A stretch of 35,523 nucleotides of DNA from Gammaproteobacteria bacterium (GTDB lineage: Bacteria; Pseudomonadota; Gammaproteobacteria; GCA-001735895), in contig CP070646.1 in NCBI GenBank assembly GCA_020354435.1, forward strand, positions 2,867,705 to 2,903,227. Reading direction: 5' to 3'. Below, piece by piece: positions 1 through 7,273 of the stretch (the stretch's first letter is position 1; every line of letters starts with the position of its first letter). Made by a program: the position numbers and the translations under genes. The notes beneath the pieces are model-generated. The model searched no databases and was not told where the DNA came from. It saw only the letters and a list, made by a program, of their open reading frames with translations.

Positions 1-58
1 GCGGGGCCGAAGGCCGCGGCGGGACGAAGCAACCTTTAAAAGATTGCTTCGCTTCGCT
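1..58. repeat. Left part of a REP-like palindromic repeat (family A), interrupted by the IS110 element
   Basis: The stretch ends with gattgcttcgcttcgct (42-58). Joined to cgcaatgac at 1237-1245 on the other side of the insertion sequence, it rebuilds a 26-bp sequence identical to the uninterrupted copy at 25415-25440. Related palindromes with gtcattgcga / tcgcaatgac ends occur at 7902-7996 and 30010-30075. The window begins inside or next to this repeat, so its full left end cannot be judged. Confidence 0.75.
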
Positions 59-74
59 TGTATGGTGACTTGTG

Positions 75-250
75 CCTGGAATTTGGGAGAATGAAGGGCG
101 CCGGGGTGGCAGGGACCTCAAGCTTCGCTTCCGACCTTTGGGTACGGACATTGCGAGATATTCCCCACCTCATCACCAAAACGCCAATAAAGAATCTCGC
201 TTGTGGAAGGCCAATTCTAACAAGCTTGCGTCGGTGATGCCCCGGCTACT
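75..250 (+). ncRNA. Predicted bridge RNA of the IS110 element
   Basis: Ends are approximate. The first loop carries gcttcgct (122-129), identical to the left target half at 51-58, and cattgcgag (149-157), the reverse complement of the right target half at 1235-1243. Between them CCGACC (131-136) can pair with GGTACGG (141-147) as an apical stem with one bulge. The second loop carries agaatct (191-197), identical to the element's right end at 1230-1236, and acaag (220-224), complementary to the left end cttgt at 57-61. That loop is closed by CATCACC (171-177) with GGTGATG (233-239) and ACGC (181-184) with GCGT (228-231). This is the target-binding plus donor-binding loop plan of IS110 bridge RNAs. 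Transcription and exact ends are inferred. Confidence 0.8.
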
Positions 251-274
251 GGACTAATAACCAGCGAGGACATC

Positions 275-1231
275 ATGGCAAAAGAAGTCGAAGAAGTCAC
301 CTTGGGATTTGATGTAAGCAAAAGGCACTTGGAGTTCATGGGCAGTGAACCGGATGCGGTCGGTGTAATCGGTAATGATCCCGATGCGATCGATCGGTTT
401 TTGGATAGTTTCAGCGGACCAGTGTCGATTGCGGTGGAAGCGACAAACGTCTACCACGAACAGTTGGTCGATCGGGCGTTGGGGCGAGGATTCACGGTAT
501 ATTTGATCGATGGGTACCGATTGAACAAGTATCGAGAAGCGGTCGGAGTCAGAGCGAAGACCGACGCGAGCGATGCGAGTTTAATCCATCGTTACCTGAT
601 TTCGGAGCGAGCCCATCTCCGCGAAGTCAATCCACAAAACCAGCGGGAACGCCGTTTGTGGCGAATACTCAAGCGCCGTGCAAAGCTGGTCAAGTTGAGG
701 AGCCAGTTGGATCTGAGCTTGCGCGATTTGTGTCTACAAATACCGGAGGTCGATGAATCGCTGGCGAGTCTCGATCGGTTGATCAAGCGACTCACAGGCC
801 TGGCTCACGCGCTAGCGGATGAGTCGGGTTGGCGCGACGCACTGTCTCGCCTGCGTACGATTCCCGGGGTTGGGCGTTTGAATGCCCTGGCGCTGACCAC
901 GATGTATTACCGCGGAGAGTTCTGTGGCGTTGATCGTTTCATCTCGTTTTTAGGTCTGGACGTCAGGGTTCGAGATTCCGGGACTTATCGGGGGCGAAGG
1001 AAACTCACCAAGAAGGGCGACCCGGAGGTTCGCCGCTTACTGTTCAATGGCGCACGAGCCGCTGCTTACCGGTATCCTGAGTGGGCTGAAATGAAGCAAA
1101 GATTGATGGCGAGAGGCCTTAGCGAAATACAGACCAGCGTTATACTGGCGAGGAAGATTGCACGTATCAGTTTTGCATTACTGAAATCTGACAGCGTCTA
1201 TCGTTCGGAAATTACTTGTGCTTCATCATAG
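275..1231 (+). CDS. IS110-family transposase/recombinase
   Basis: A 318-residue protein of normal length for the family. The N-terminal half has the RuvC-like DEDD fold: FDVSK near residue 13, EATNVYH around residue 55, and KTDASDA near residue 94 with two acidic residues. The C-terminal half is the Transposase_20 domain, with RTIPGVGRLNALAL (helix-hairpin-helix-like), FLGLD and a KKGDPEVRRLLFNGA stretch that holds the family's catalytic serine region in most members. The enzyme is expected to recombine the circular element into DNA sites chosen by the bridge RNA encoded just upstream. A possible ribosome-binding site, gcgagga, lies 5 bp before the ATG. The reading frame is intact, so the element may still be active. 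No passenger gene is present. Confidence 0.93.
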   Translation: MAKEVEEVTLGFDVSKRHLEFMGSEPDAVGVIGNDPDAIDRFLDSFSGPVSIAVEATNVYHEQLVDRALGRGFTVYLIDGYRLNKYREAVGVRAKTDASDASLIHRYLISERAHLREVNPQNQRERRLWRILKRRAKLVKLRSQLDLSLRDLCLQIPEVDESLASLDRLIKRLTGLAHALADESGWRDALSRLRTIPGVGRLNALALTTMYYRGEFCGVDRFISFLGLDVRVRDSGTYRGRRKLTKKGDPEVRRLLFNGARAAAYRYPEWAEMKQRLMARGLSEIQTSVILARKIARISFALLKSDSVYRSEITCASS

Positions 1232-1245
1232 AATCTCGCAATGAC

Positions 1246-1320
1246 GAAAACGCGGGAGATTGGTTCGCTACAGCCAAAGTGTTTGCTTCGCTCACGGCCC
1301 GGGCTTCGCTCGCAATGACG
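1246..1320. repeat. REP-like repeat (family A), second copy next to the IS
   Basis: Directly after the interrupted repeat comes a degenerate copy with attggttcgct, tgcttcgct and a final gcttcgctcgcaatg (1303-1317). The last 15 bases are a full, unoccupied match to the target read by the bridge RNA. The rest of the gap up to 1402 holds the upstream region of the next gene; no clear promoter was recognised. Confidence 0.6.
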
Positions 1321-1402
1321 AGAAAGCGGGCATACCTGAATTCAAATTTGCCCGCTGCTGTGATAGATTCCGCGCCCTTCCCCTTTTCGGAATCGAAATG
1401 AC

Positions 1403-2182
1403 ATGACTAGCTGGGTACGCTTCAACTGGAACGACAAAACACACCTCGGCATGCTCGACGCCGACCAAATCGCGGTCTGCGACGACGACCTGTTCGGCGA
1501 GCCGGCACCGAACGGTGACACGGTCGCCCTGGCCGATGTCGAACTGCTCGCGCCGTTTCGACCCAATTCGATCCTGGCGCTGTGGAACAATTTCCACGAA
1601 CGCGCCGAAGCAGAGGGTCAGACCATTCCGGTCACGCCGCTTTATTTCATGAAGCCGGTGACCAGCGTGATCGGTCCGCAGCGGACGATTTACCGCCCGC
1701 GCGGGCACCAGGGGCGCGTCATCTTCGAGGCCGAGCTCGGTATCGTCATCGGCCGCGAGTGCCGCGACATATCCACGGACCAGGCTGACGACTATATTTT
1801 CGGTTACACCTGCGTCAACGACGTGACCGCGATTGAGTTCCTGTTCGAGGACAAGGCGTTCCAGCAGTGGACCCGCAGCAAGGGTTACGACACCTTTACA
1901 CCGATCGGACCGTGCATCAACACCGACATCGATCCCGCCGGACTCGGTATTCTCGCCATCCAGAACGGCGAAGAGCGCCAGAACTACCCGGTCAGCGACA
2001 TGATTTACAGCCCGCAACAAATTGTCGCGATGATTTCCGAGTACCAGAGGCTGGTGCCGGGCGACCTGATTTGCTGCGGCACGTCTGTCGGCGCGCGCAC
2101 GATGAAACCGGGTAGCGAGATCAACATCTCCATACCGGGCATCGGCGACCTGGTCAATCAATTCGACGACTTCCCGGAATAA
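1403..2182 (+). CDS. Fumarylacetoacetate hydrolase (FAH) family protein
   Basis: A 259-residue soluble protein with the FAH C-terminal catalytic fold. The metal-binding acidic residues are seen in FEAELGIVIG and in GYTCVNDVTA, and the usual GTPxGxG loop appears as CGTSVGARTMKPG near residue 230. This arrangement is found in 2-hydroxyhepta-2,4-diene-1,7-dioate isomerase and acylpyruvase-type enzymes, which cleave or isomerise beta-diketo or enol acids with Mg or Mn. The substrate cannot be named. It is followed 19 bp later by aceK on the same strand, so they may be cotranscribed. It is one of three FAH-superfamily genes in the window, the others being at 7274 and 18791; it is clearly distinct from both in length and motifs. 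Confidence 0.85.
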   Translation: MTSWVRFNWNDKTHLGMLDADQIAVCDDDLFGEPAPNGDTVALADVELLAPFRPNSILALWNNFHERAEAEGQTIPVTPLYFMKPVTSVIGPQRTIYRPRGHQGRVIFEAELGIVIGRECRDISTDQADDYIFGYTCVNDVTAIEFLFEDKAFQQWTRSKGYDTFTPIGPCINTDIDPAGLGILAIQNGEERQNYPVSDMIYSPQQIVAMISEYQRLVPGDLICCGTSVGARTMKPGSEINISIPGIGDLVNQFDDFPE

Positions 2183-2201
2183 ATCGAGGCGGCTTACGGC
2201 G

Positions 2202-3983
2202 ATGGCACTCGCAATCGGCCTGGACCAGGAAAAGTTCACCTTCCGCATGGTCGGTGCCGGCCAGCGCAAGGACCGCATCCGCATTACCGCCGAATGGGTG
2301 CTGGCGCAGTTCGAGCAGTTTTACCGCGAATTTCTCGAAGTGCCGTACCAGGCCAAAACCGCATTCGAGCAGCAGCATCACAGCACGTCGATCTGGCTGT
2401 CGCGTTATCGCCTGTCGCTGTACAGCTCCTATATCCATCGCATGGGCGCCTATCTGAAGGCGATACAGCCGAATATCTCGATCGATGCAAGTTTCCTGAA
2501 TCAACTCGAAGATCACTTCTGGCGCATGGTCGAGGACCGCTACGAGTCCGATGTCGCCTACGCTTTCATGCACTCGATCCGGCGCATGGTGTACCGCGAC
2601 GAATGGAAACCGGTGGAGTATTCCTTCTGGGGCTCGGCGCAAAGTGCCGACGAATATCCCGACGAACTGCTGAAACAATTCGACGGCAACGGCGAGGTTA
2701 CACCGGCGCTGTTGCAGCAAATTCTTCAAGTTCCCGATTTTTCGACCCGCTATCGTGATATCGAAAAAGACAGTGCCGCGATCTGCGCGCGAATCAACCG
2801 TTTCGCCGCACGGCGACATCTGCGGGTAGGTACGATCGAAATGGTCGATGCCGGATTTTTCCGCAACCGCGGCGCCTACCTGGTCGGCAGGATTCGCTTC
2901 GACGACGGCAGTTTTACGCCGCTGATGATCGCGTTACTGAACTGCGACGAAGGTGTTTACTGCGACGCGGTCATTCTCGACCAGAACCTCGCGCACAACC
3001 TGTTCAGCTCGACGTTGGCGAATTTTCACGTTACCACGCGCTTTTATCACGAACTCAGCGCCTACCTGCATTCGCTGATGCCGCATCGCGCGCTCGGTCT
3101 GCACTATTCGACCATCGGTTACAACCACGTCGGCAAGGTCGCGGTGATGAAGGAACTCAAGCAGGAGCTGGAAAATACCGGCGGCGTGCTCGATACCGCG
3201 ATCGGCGAGCCAGGCACGGTCGCGATCGGGTTTTCCGGATCCGCGTCGGCCTACAATCTAAAGGTCATCCGCAACCACCCGACCGAGGGTTACAAGTGGG
3301 GAGAATTCGAAGGCATCGATTCGGTCAAGGCCAAGTACAGCCGGGTACACGAAATCAACCGCACCGGCAGCATGCTCGACAACATCATTTACTTCAATAT
3401 CGCGCTGGAGCAGCGGCTGTTTTCACCGCAGCTGCTCGAGGAACTGTTAAGCGAGGCCAGCGACACCGTCTCGTTGCAGCGCGGCAACGTCGTCTTCAAG
3501 TACCTTATCGTGCAGCCGCGCATGACGCCGCTGCCGGTGTTTCTCGAAAACGCCGACGAGCGCGAGGTGCGTTACGTGATCGAGAACCTCGGCGACTGCA
3601 TCAAGAACAATGCCGCGGCGAATATCTTCAACAAGGATCTCGATGCGCGCAATTACGGCGTCAGCCACTTTCTCAAGGTCTATCTGTTCGACTACGATGC
3701 ACTGGAGGATTTTCTCGAGGTCAAGGTTCGCAGTAACCTCGATCGTATCGACGGTGAGGAAGATATCCCCGACTGGTATTTCGAGGACGGCGTGATCTTC
3801 CTGCCGGAGGAGATAGAGGCCGGCCTGTGTATTCGCAACCGCGAGCAGCGCATGCTATTTCGGCAGATGCACGGTGACCTTTACTCGACGGGTTACTGGG
3901 AGAACCTGCAGCAGGAACTCGGCCAGAACCAGGTACCGGCGATCAAGGTTTATCCCGACAGCTGCAGGCTTCACACGACATGA
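2202..3983 (+). CDS. aceK: Isocitrate dehydrogenase kinase/phosphatase
   Basis: A 593-residue AceK (578 in E. coli). AceK phosphorylates and dephosphorylates isocitrate dehydrogenase at one active site, so switching carbon between the TCA cycle and the glyoxylate shunt. The N-terminal regulatory half includes SYIHRMGAYL. The kinase half has a glycine-rich ATP loop (AIGFSGSASAY) followed by Lys354 in LKVIR, then Asp479 and Asn484 in KDLDARNYGV and Asp497 in FDYD. The spacing of these residues equals that of E. coli Asp457, Asn462 and Asp475, so the catalytic centre looks intact, though the surrounding residues differ from E. coli (which has GDMLFKN). No aceA or aceB lies beside it. Its stop codon overlaps the next gene by 4 bp (ATGA), implying translational coupling. 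Confidence 0.95.
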   Translation: MALAIGLDQEKFTFRMVGAGQRKDRIRITAEWVLAQFEQFYREFLEVPYQAKTAFEQQHHSTSIWLSRYRLSLYSSYIHRMGAYLKAIQPNISIDASFLNQLEDHFWRMVEDRYESDVAYAFMHSIRRMVYRDEWKPVEYSFWGSAQSADEYPDELLKQFDGNGEVTPALLQQILQVPDFSTRYRDIEKDSAAICARINRFAARRHLRVGTIEMVDAGFFRNRGAYLVGRIRFDDGSFTPLMIALLNCDEGVYCDAVILDQNLAHNLFSSTLANFHVTTRFYHELSAYLHSLMPHRALGLHYSTIGYNHVGKVAVMKELKQELENTGGVLDTAIGEPGTVAIGFSGSASAYNLKVIRNHPTEGYKWGEFEGIDSVKAKYSRVHEINRTGSMLDNIIYFNIALEQRLFSPQLLEELLSEASDTVSLQRGNVVFKYLIVQPRMTPLPVFLENADEREVRYVIENLGDCIKNNAAANIFNKDLDARNYGVSHFLKVYLFDYDALEDFLEVKVRSNLDRIDGEEDIPDWYFEDGVIFLPEEIEAGLCIRNREQRMLFRQMHGDLYSTGYWENLQQELGQNQVPAIKVYPDSCRLHTT

Positions 3984-4417
3984 ATGATACGACTGAAAAC
4001 GACGGCGAAGCGCATATCTTCTATTCGAGCAAGCCGAGGACAATCCATATGGCGGTTAATATCGCGATTGCGCCGGTTCTCCTGTACCTGCTAGGAATCT
4101 GGGCCTGGCCACCGACATTGCCGCACTATATTACCTTTTTCATCACGGGCCTGATCGGCATGCGTTACGCAAAACAGCGTCTCGGCCAGGCGCGTCTGGC
4201 GCTCGACGAGAAGGGTCTCTATTGTGGCGAGTTTTATCCCGCCGAGTCGATCCGAAACGTTCAAACCGTGATGCGCGCGCTGAAGCTAACCGTGATGCAA
4301 GATGGCGAGGCCAAGGAAAAAGTAATCAATCTCGGCTGGGCCAGCAATAATGATTTCAAAGCCATCGTGCAACTCCTCGGCGAACGCTTCCAGCACGACA
4401 ATCGACAAAAGCAATGA
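3980..4417 (+). CDS. Small two-TM membrane protein of unknown function
   Basis: 145 residues, not recognised as a named family. The sequence shows a short polar N-terminus, two closely spaced hydrophobic segments (about residues 24-42 and 46-63) separated by a tight turn, and a soluble tail of about 80 residues with a pattern like a PH-type domain: ARLALDEKGLYCGEF, then YPAESIRNV. Such proteins are often annotated as YcxB-like or PH-domain membrane proteins, but I cannot confirm this. The start overlaps the aceK stop by 4 bp, so it is almost certainly translated with AceK. Any link to isocitrate dehydrogenase control is only positional. Confidence 0.75.
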   Translation: MNDTTENDGEAHIFYSSKPRTIHMAVNIAIAPVLLYLLGIWAWPPTLPHYITFFITGLIGMRYAKQRLGQARLALDEKGLYCGEFYPAESIRNVQTVMRALKLTVMQDGEAKEKVINLGWASNNDFKAIVQLLGERFQHDNRQKQ

Positions 4418-4450
4418 CCTGTTTACCCCAGGAGCGTTTTCGGCCTGTGG

Positions 4451-5752
4451 TTAACGATTAATATGCGATAGCAGTCCACCGATGCCTGCACCGACGGCGA
4501 CCAGCGCAAACAAGACGACATCGATCCACGCCGGGACGCCGCCGTAACCGAACAGCGCCAGCAACGCGATACCGAGACAGATCAAACACGCACCGGCAAC
4601 CTGACGCAACGGCGACAGCACCCGCCTGTCGCCGGCTCGCGAAAGCCGCTCCATCGGAGACAGCAGCAAGGCCAGTGGTATAAGCGGCAATAACAGCGCC
4701 GCGATCCACAGCGGGCGCGACAGCCACCAGTCACCGCTGCCGGGTTCGAAACCCAGGCCGGTGCCGCCTGAATAGTAAAGCACCGCGATCAACGCGACCA
4801 TCACGCTCACGTGCCACAGGTAAATGCTCATGATCATGCCGTTGATCAGCACGGTCGCGGTCCACAGTCGCAGATTCGTCAGGAGACGACGCATCGGATT
4901 TTCCAGCGCCAGCAACAGGCCAAACTGGAACAGGCTGAGTGCGACCAGCGTAACCTTGGGCGGTGTCGTATTGGACAGGGTCATATCCGGGGAACCGATC
5001 ATCGCAAGCGGATAGGGGCCGACGAAAACCAGAATCGCCAGCGCCGAGATCGATAACAGGGAATAGACGAGCAATAGCCGCGACGAACCCAAACGACTGT
5101 CTCTCCAGGCGAAGCCGAGACAATGAATCGCAAGCCAGACCCAGAAATAACTGCTCCAGCTCGGCCAGCGGACTTCGGCGGCGAAATACAGCCAGTCCAT
5201 CAGGGCCGCGATAGAGACCAGCAGCCAGAATAACCTGAAGCCGAACTTTTGCCACACCCTGTACGCGGCTGGGGCGAGAATCACAACCATGATGTAGATT
5301 GCAAGAAACCAGGTCGGTATCAGCGCGACCCGGGTTATCAACTGGATGGTCGCCGCCTCGTAGCCGGCCAGGCGCATGAGCAGGGCGATCAGCGTCCAGG
5401 CCAGAATCAGGATTAGTAGCGGTACGCTGAGCCGATTCAGCCGCGTCGATAACCAGCCGGCGTAGCCGATATTTTTGCGCCTTGCGCTTTCGAGGGAAAC
5501 GGCGTTGGAATAACCGCCGACGATAAAAAAGATCGGCATTACCTGGAATATCCAGGTCAGCCACTGCGTTGCCGGTATGACGCGAAACACGTGTTCGGTG
5601 GTGAGTTCGCCATCGACGTAATACACCGTCGCCATCAACCAGTGTCCGACGATGACGATGCAAATCGACGCCGCACGCAGAAAATCGACATACCGGTTTC
5701 TGCTGATCGGCGTCTGCGCAGCTAATTCACTCGCCTGCTTCCAGATACGCAT
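4451..5752 (-). CDS. Acyltransferase 3 family membrane protein
   Basis: 433 residues with about ten hydrophobic segments, typical of the OafA/NolL/OpgC-like acyltransferase 3 family. These inner-membrane enzymes transfer acetyl or succinyl groups to sugars, peptidoglycan, lipopolysaccharide or small molecules. The N-terminal signature RYVDFLRAASICIVIVGHW (from residue 20), with Arg and the conserved His, and the FFIVGGYSNA motif near residue 75 are characteristic. The acceptor is unknown. It runs opposite to the aceK unit with 33 bp between the stop codons and stands alone, with REP-like hairpins upstream. No partner glycosyltransferases are nearby to suggest a polysaccharide locus. Confidence 0.88.
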   Translation of the reverse strand: MRIWKQASELAAQTPISRNRYVDFLRAASICIVIVGHWLMATVYYVDGELTTEHVFRVIPATQWLTWIFQVMPIFFIVGGYSNAVSLESARRKNIGYAGWLSTRLNRLSVPLLILILAWTLIALLMRLAGYEAATIQLITRVALIPTWFLAIYIMVVILAPAAYRVWQKFGFRLFWLLVSIAALMDWLYFAAEVRWPSWSSYFWVWLAIHCLGFAWRDSRLGSSRLLLVYSLLSISALAILVFVGPYPLAMIGSPDMTLSNTTPPKVTLVALSLFQFGLLLALENPMRRLLTNLRLWTATVLINGMIMSIYLWHVSVMVALIAVLYYSGGTGLGFEPGSGDWWLSRPLWIAALLLPLIPLALLLSPMERLSRAGDRRVLSPLRQVAGACLICLGIALLALFGYGGVPAWIDVVLFALVAVGAGIGGLLSHINR

Positions 5753-5847
5753 CGAGAACTCTTTTGGCCAGTACTATACCACTCTTCAACGCGCCCAGTT
5801 TATAGGGGATATAGACCGAGTAAATTGAAAAGTCATACCGGCCTGGA

Positions 5848-6005
5848 GTCGTCCCCGCGAAAGCGGGGACCTTAGAACGCGATAACGTCTGGAGATCCCG
5901 GCTCGGAGGCCGGGATGACGATTTGGGGTGTCGTTCCCGCCTTGCGGGAACGACGGATAGTTGGAAAAAAATCCCCGGCCGGTGGGCTAAACCGGTCGGG
6001 GATGA
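5848..6005. repeat. Cluster of four REP-like hairpins (family B) in a 320-bp gap
   Basis: Four palindromes follow each other: gtccccgcgaaagcgggga (5850-5868), tcccggctcggaggccggga (5895-5914), gtcgttcccgccttgcggga plus acgac (5930-5954), and ccccggccggt paired with accggtcgggg (5972-6001). Most have gatgac or gtcgtc at their edges, as in the copies at 8475-8605 and 35497-35523. This resembles the composite arrays of REP elements seen between genes in gammaproteobacteria. The rest of the gap between the acyltransferase start and 6072 shows no coding sequence. Confidence 0.75.
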
Positions 6006-6066
6006 CGCCCTCCTCGGGGGCTTGGCGCTTGCGCGCCGGGGGAACTCTGGTAACCCGTAAAAGGAC

Positions 6067-6142
6067 CGCAGCTCAGGGGAGCCTTTTTTGTTGTATTTTT
6101 CGCTTTTTACAGGGGGTTAACGCGAGGGCTCCCCTGGCTGCG
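6067..6142. repeat. Long inverted repeat across the 3' end of the anchor-H gene
   Basis: The arm cgcagctcaggggagcc (6067-6083) pairs with ggctcccctggctgcg (6127-6142): 16 pairs with one bulged t and a 43-nt loop. It spans the stop codon and last 20 or so codons of the minus-strand gene ending at 6073. It could act as a transcription stop or an mRNA 3' end structure; a proper U-tract after the stem in the minus direction is weak. Confidence 0.5.
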
Positions 6143-6870
6143 ATCACCACCTGGACAATCAGGAAGAACGCCAGCAGCCAACCGATGCTGCCGGCATGCG
6201 AGGAGTGATGTTCCCCGCTATGCGAATCATCGTAAGAAACCGTACCACGCTCGTCCCAGGAAAGATCTTCGATGGTCAGATCCCTGCCGAGATAGTGATA
6301 ATCGAGCACTTCGCTCGCCACCATGTAGGCATGATCGAGGCTGTAAATTTCGACCAGCACGGCGTAGTAGCCTGGTGGATATCCCTCGAGCAGCTCGGTT
6401 TCGACCTCGTAGGTGTCGGCAACATCATCGCCGTGGATGTAAAACAGATCGGTGGTGAAGTACTGGCTCCACGGCTCGCCTTCGCGGCTCAGGTAGAGCT
6501 TGGCGTAAACCGTGGCGTCGTCGTGGCTGACATCGACATCGAATACAACCCTGAGCGCGTGGTGATAGCCGTCATCGTCGAGATCGCTGATCAGGCTCAC
6601 ATCGGCTTGGTAAATTTCGAACAATTGATCGTGGCGATTAGCGATACCGGCATGGGCTTCGGCCGTCGGCGATTGCGCGTAATTTTCCGCCTGCGTCGGC
6701 TTCGCACTGATTACCGGTTCGCTCGACTCGAGCCTGGCGGTCAGGTCGATGCTCTGATCCTGTTGAAGCTTGCCCGCCGACCGGCTCACCAACCGTTCGT
6801 CGGCGGCAAGGGCCGACGGTTCTGCGCCGAGCAGAACCGTGGTCATCAGTATGATTGCGACCGTCTTCAT
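6073..6870 (-). CDS. Choice-of-anchor H family exported protein
   Basis: 265 residues. A signal peptide (residues 1-22, cleavage around ALA-AD) is followed by a linker and a beta-rich domain: YQADVSLISDLDDDGYHHAL, FDVDVS, VYAKLYLSR, then EGYPPGYYAVLVEIYSLD. This run matches my memory of the family named choice-of-anchor H, whose members carry different C-terminal surface-sorting tails. Here the tail is Gly-Ser-Ile-Gly, one hydrophobic helix (about 225-243), then a basic end (KKRKIQQKR), resembling GlyGly-CTERM-type tails recognised by rhombosortases, although the usual Gly-Gly is not clear. A His-rich stretch (GEHHSSHAG) precedes the helix. It lies 6 bp after the His-rich protein gene, so the two form an operon. 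Function unknown. Confidence 0.72.
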   Translation of the reverse strand: MKTVAIILMTTVLLGAEPSALAADERLVSRSAGKLQQDQSIDLTARLESSEPVISAKPTQAENYAQSPTAEAHAGIANRHDQLFEIYQADVSLISDLDDDGYHHALRVVFDVDVSHDDATVYAKLYLSREGEPWSQYFTTDLFYIHGDDVADTYEVETELLEGYPPGYYAVLVEIYSLDHAYMVASEVLDYHYLGRDLTIEDLSWDERGTVSYDDSHSGEHHSSHAGSIGWLLAFFLIVQVVIAARGALALTPCKKRKIQQKRLP

Positions 6871-6876
6871 CTTCGT

Positions 6877-7161
6877 TTACCAGTGGTTGTGACGTTTATG
6901 CCGCGGTGCGTGGTAGCCGCCATGGCTGTGGCTGTGCCTGCGATGATGCCTGTAATGGCCGTGATGCCCATGATGCCCATGATGACGGTGATGGTGCCGA
7001 TGGTGGCTGTGATGCATAAACGCCCCCAGCGCTATAAATGCCGCCAGCGGCGCAACATAGTTATGCCCGTGATGCGCGTTGGCCGGAGCGCTGGCCATTG
7101 CAAACGTCAACAGTCCGGCCGCCGCCATCAGCCTGGTTTTGTTTACCCCTTTTCTGATCAT
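6877..7161 (-). CDS. Exported histidine-rich protein
   Basis: 94 residues: a signal peptide (residues 1-29, cleavage near ANA-HH), a short hydrophobic stretch (VAPLAAFIALGAF) and a tail made almost wholly of His with Gly, Arg and Ser (HHSHHRHHHRHHGHHGHHGH and on). About a third of the residues are His. Such tails bind Ni, Zn, Cu or Co in other proteins, so a periplasmic metal-buffer role is plausible but unproven. It is real rather than a composition artefact: it has a clear signal peptide, its own start, and tight 6-bp spacing to the following surface protein, which itself has a His-rich tail. There is no metal transporter or regulator nearby. Confidence 0.75.
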   Translation of the reverse strand: MIRKGVNKTRLMAAAGLLTFAMASAPANAHHGHNYVAPLAAFIALGAFMHHSHHRHHHRHHGHHGHHGHYRHHRRHSHSHGGYHAPRHKRHNHW

Positions 7162-7260
7162 CTCAGTCTCCCGTTGCTTTTGATGACGGGGTCACTCTAG
7201 CGCGCGCCGGATGAATCCAGGCTGAACCAAAAAATAATTCGTGTGAACTATTTACTGTTT

Positions 7261-7266
7261 TATACT
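7261..7266 (+). promoter_or_regulatory. Possible -10 box of the FAH gene at 7274
   Basis: TATACT lies 7 bp before the ATG with no Shine-Dalgarno sequence in between, so transcription could begin at or next to the start codon (leaderless mRNA). The -35 match 17 bp upstream (ttcgtg) is weak. Confidence 0.3.
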
Positions 7267-7273
7267 CGCGGAT

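Larger units (their letters stand above)
59..1236 (+). mobile_element. IS110-family insertion sequence (IS621-like layout)
   Basis: About 1.18 kb: some 216 bp of non-coding DNA, one recombinase gene, and only 5 bp between the stop codon and the right end. Ends were placed by rebuilding the target repeat: the dinucleotide CT lies at both junctions (57-58 and 1235-1236), and removing one CT plus the element restores a repeat copy found intact at 25415-25440. No terminal inverted repeats are seen, as is usual for IS110. IS621, the well-studied relative, also uses a CT core, targets REP elements and has a long 5' non-coding end with a bridge RNA (established knowledge). The assignment of the shared CT to one end is arbitrary. 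Confidence 0.85.

Noticed and set aside
6196-7200. Plus-strand frame of 334 codons with a Met/Pro-rich repeat
   Set aside because: It is the complement of the His-rich and anchor-H genes; the Met/Val/Pro repeat is the antisense of the His codons.
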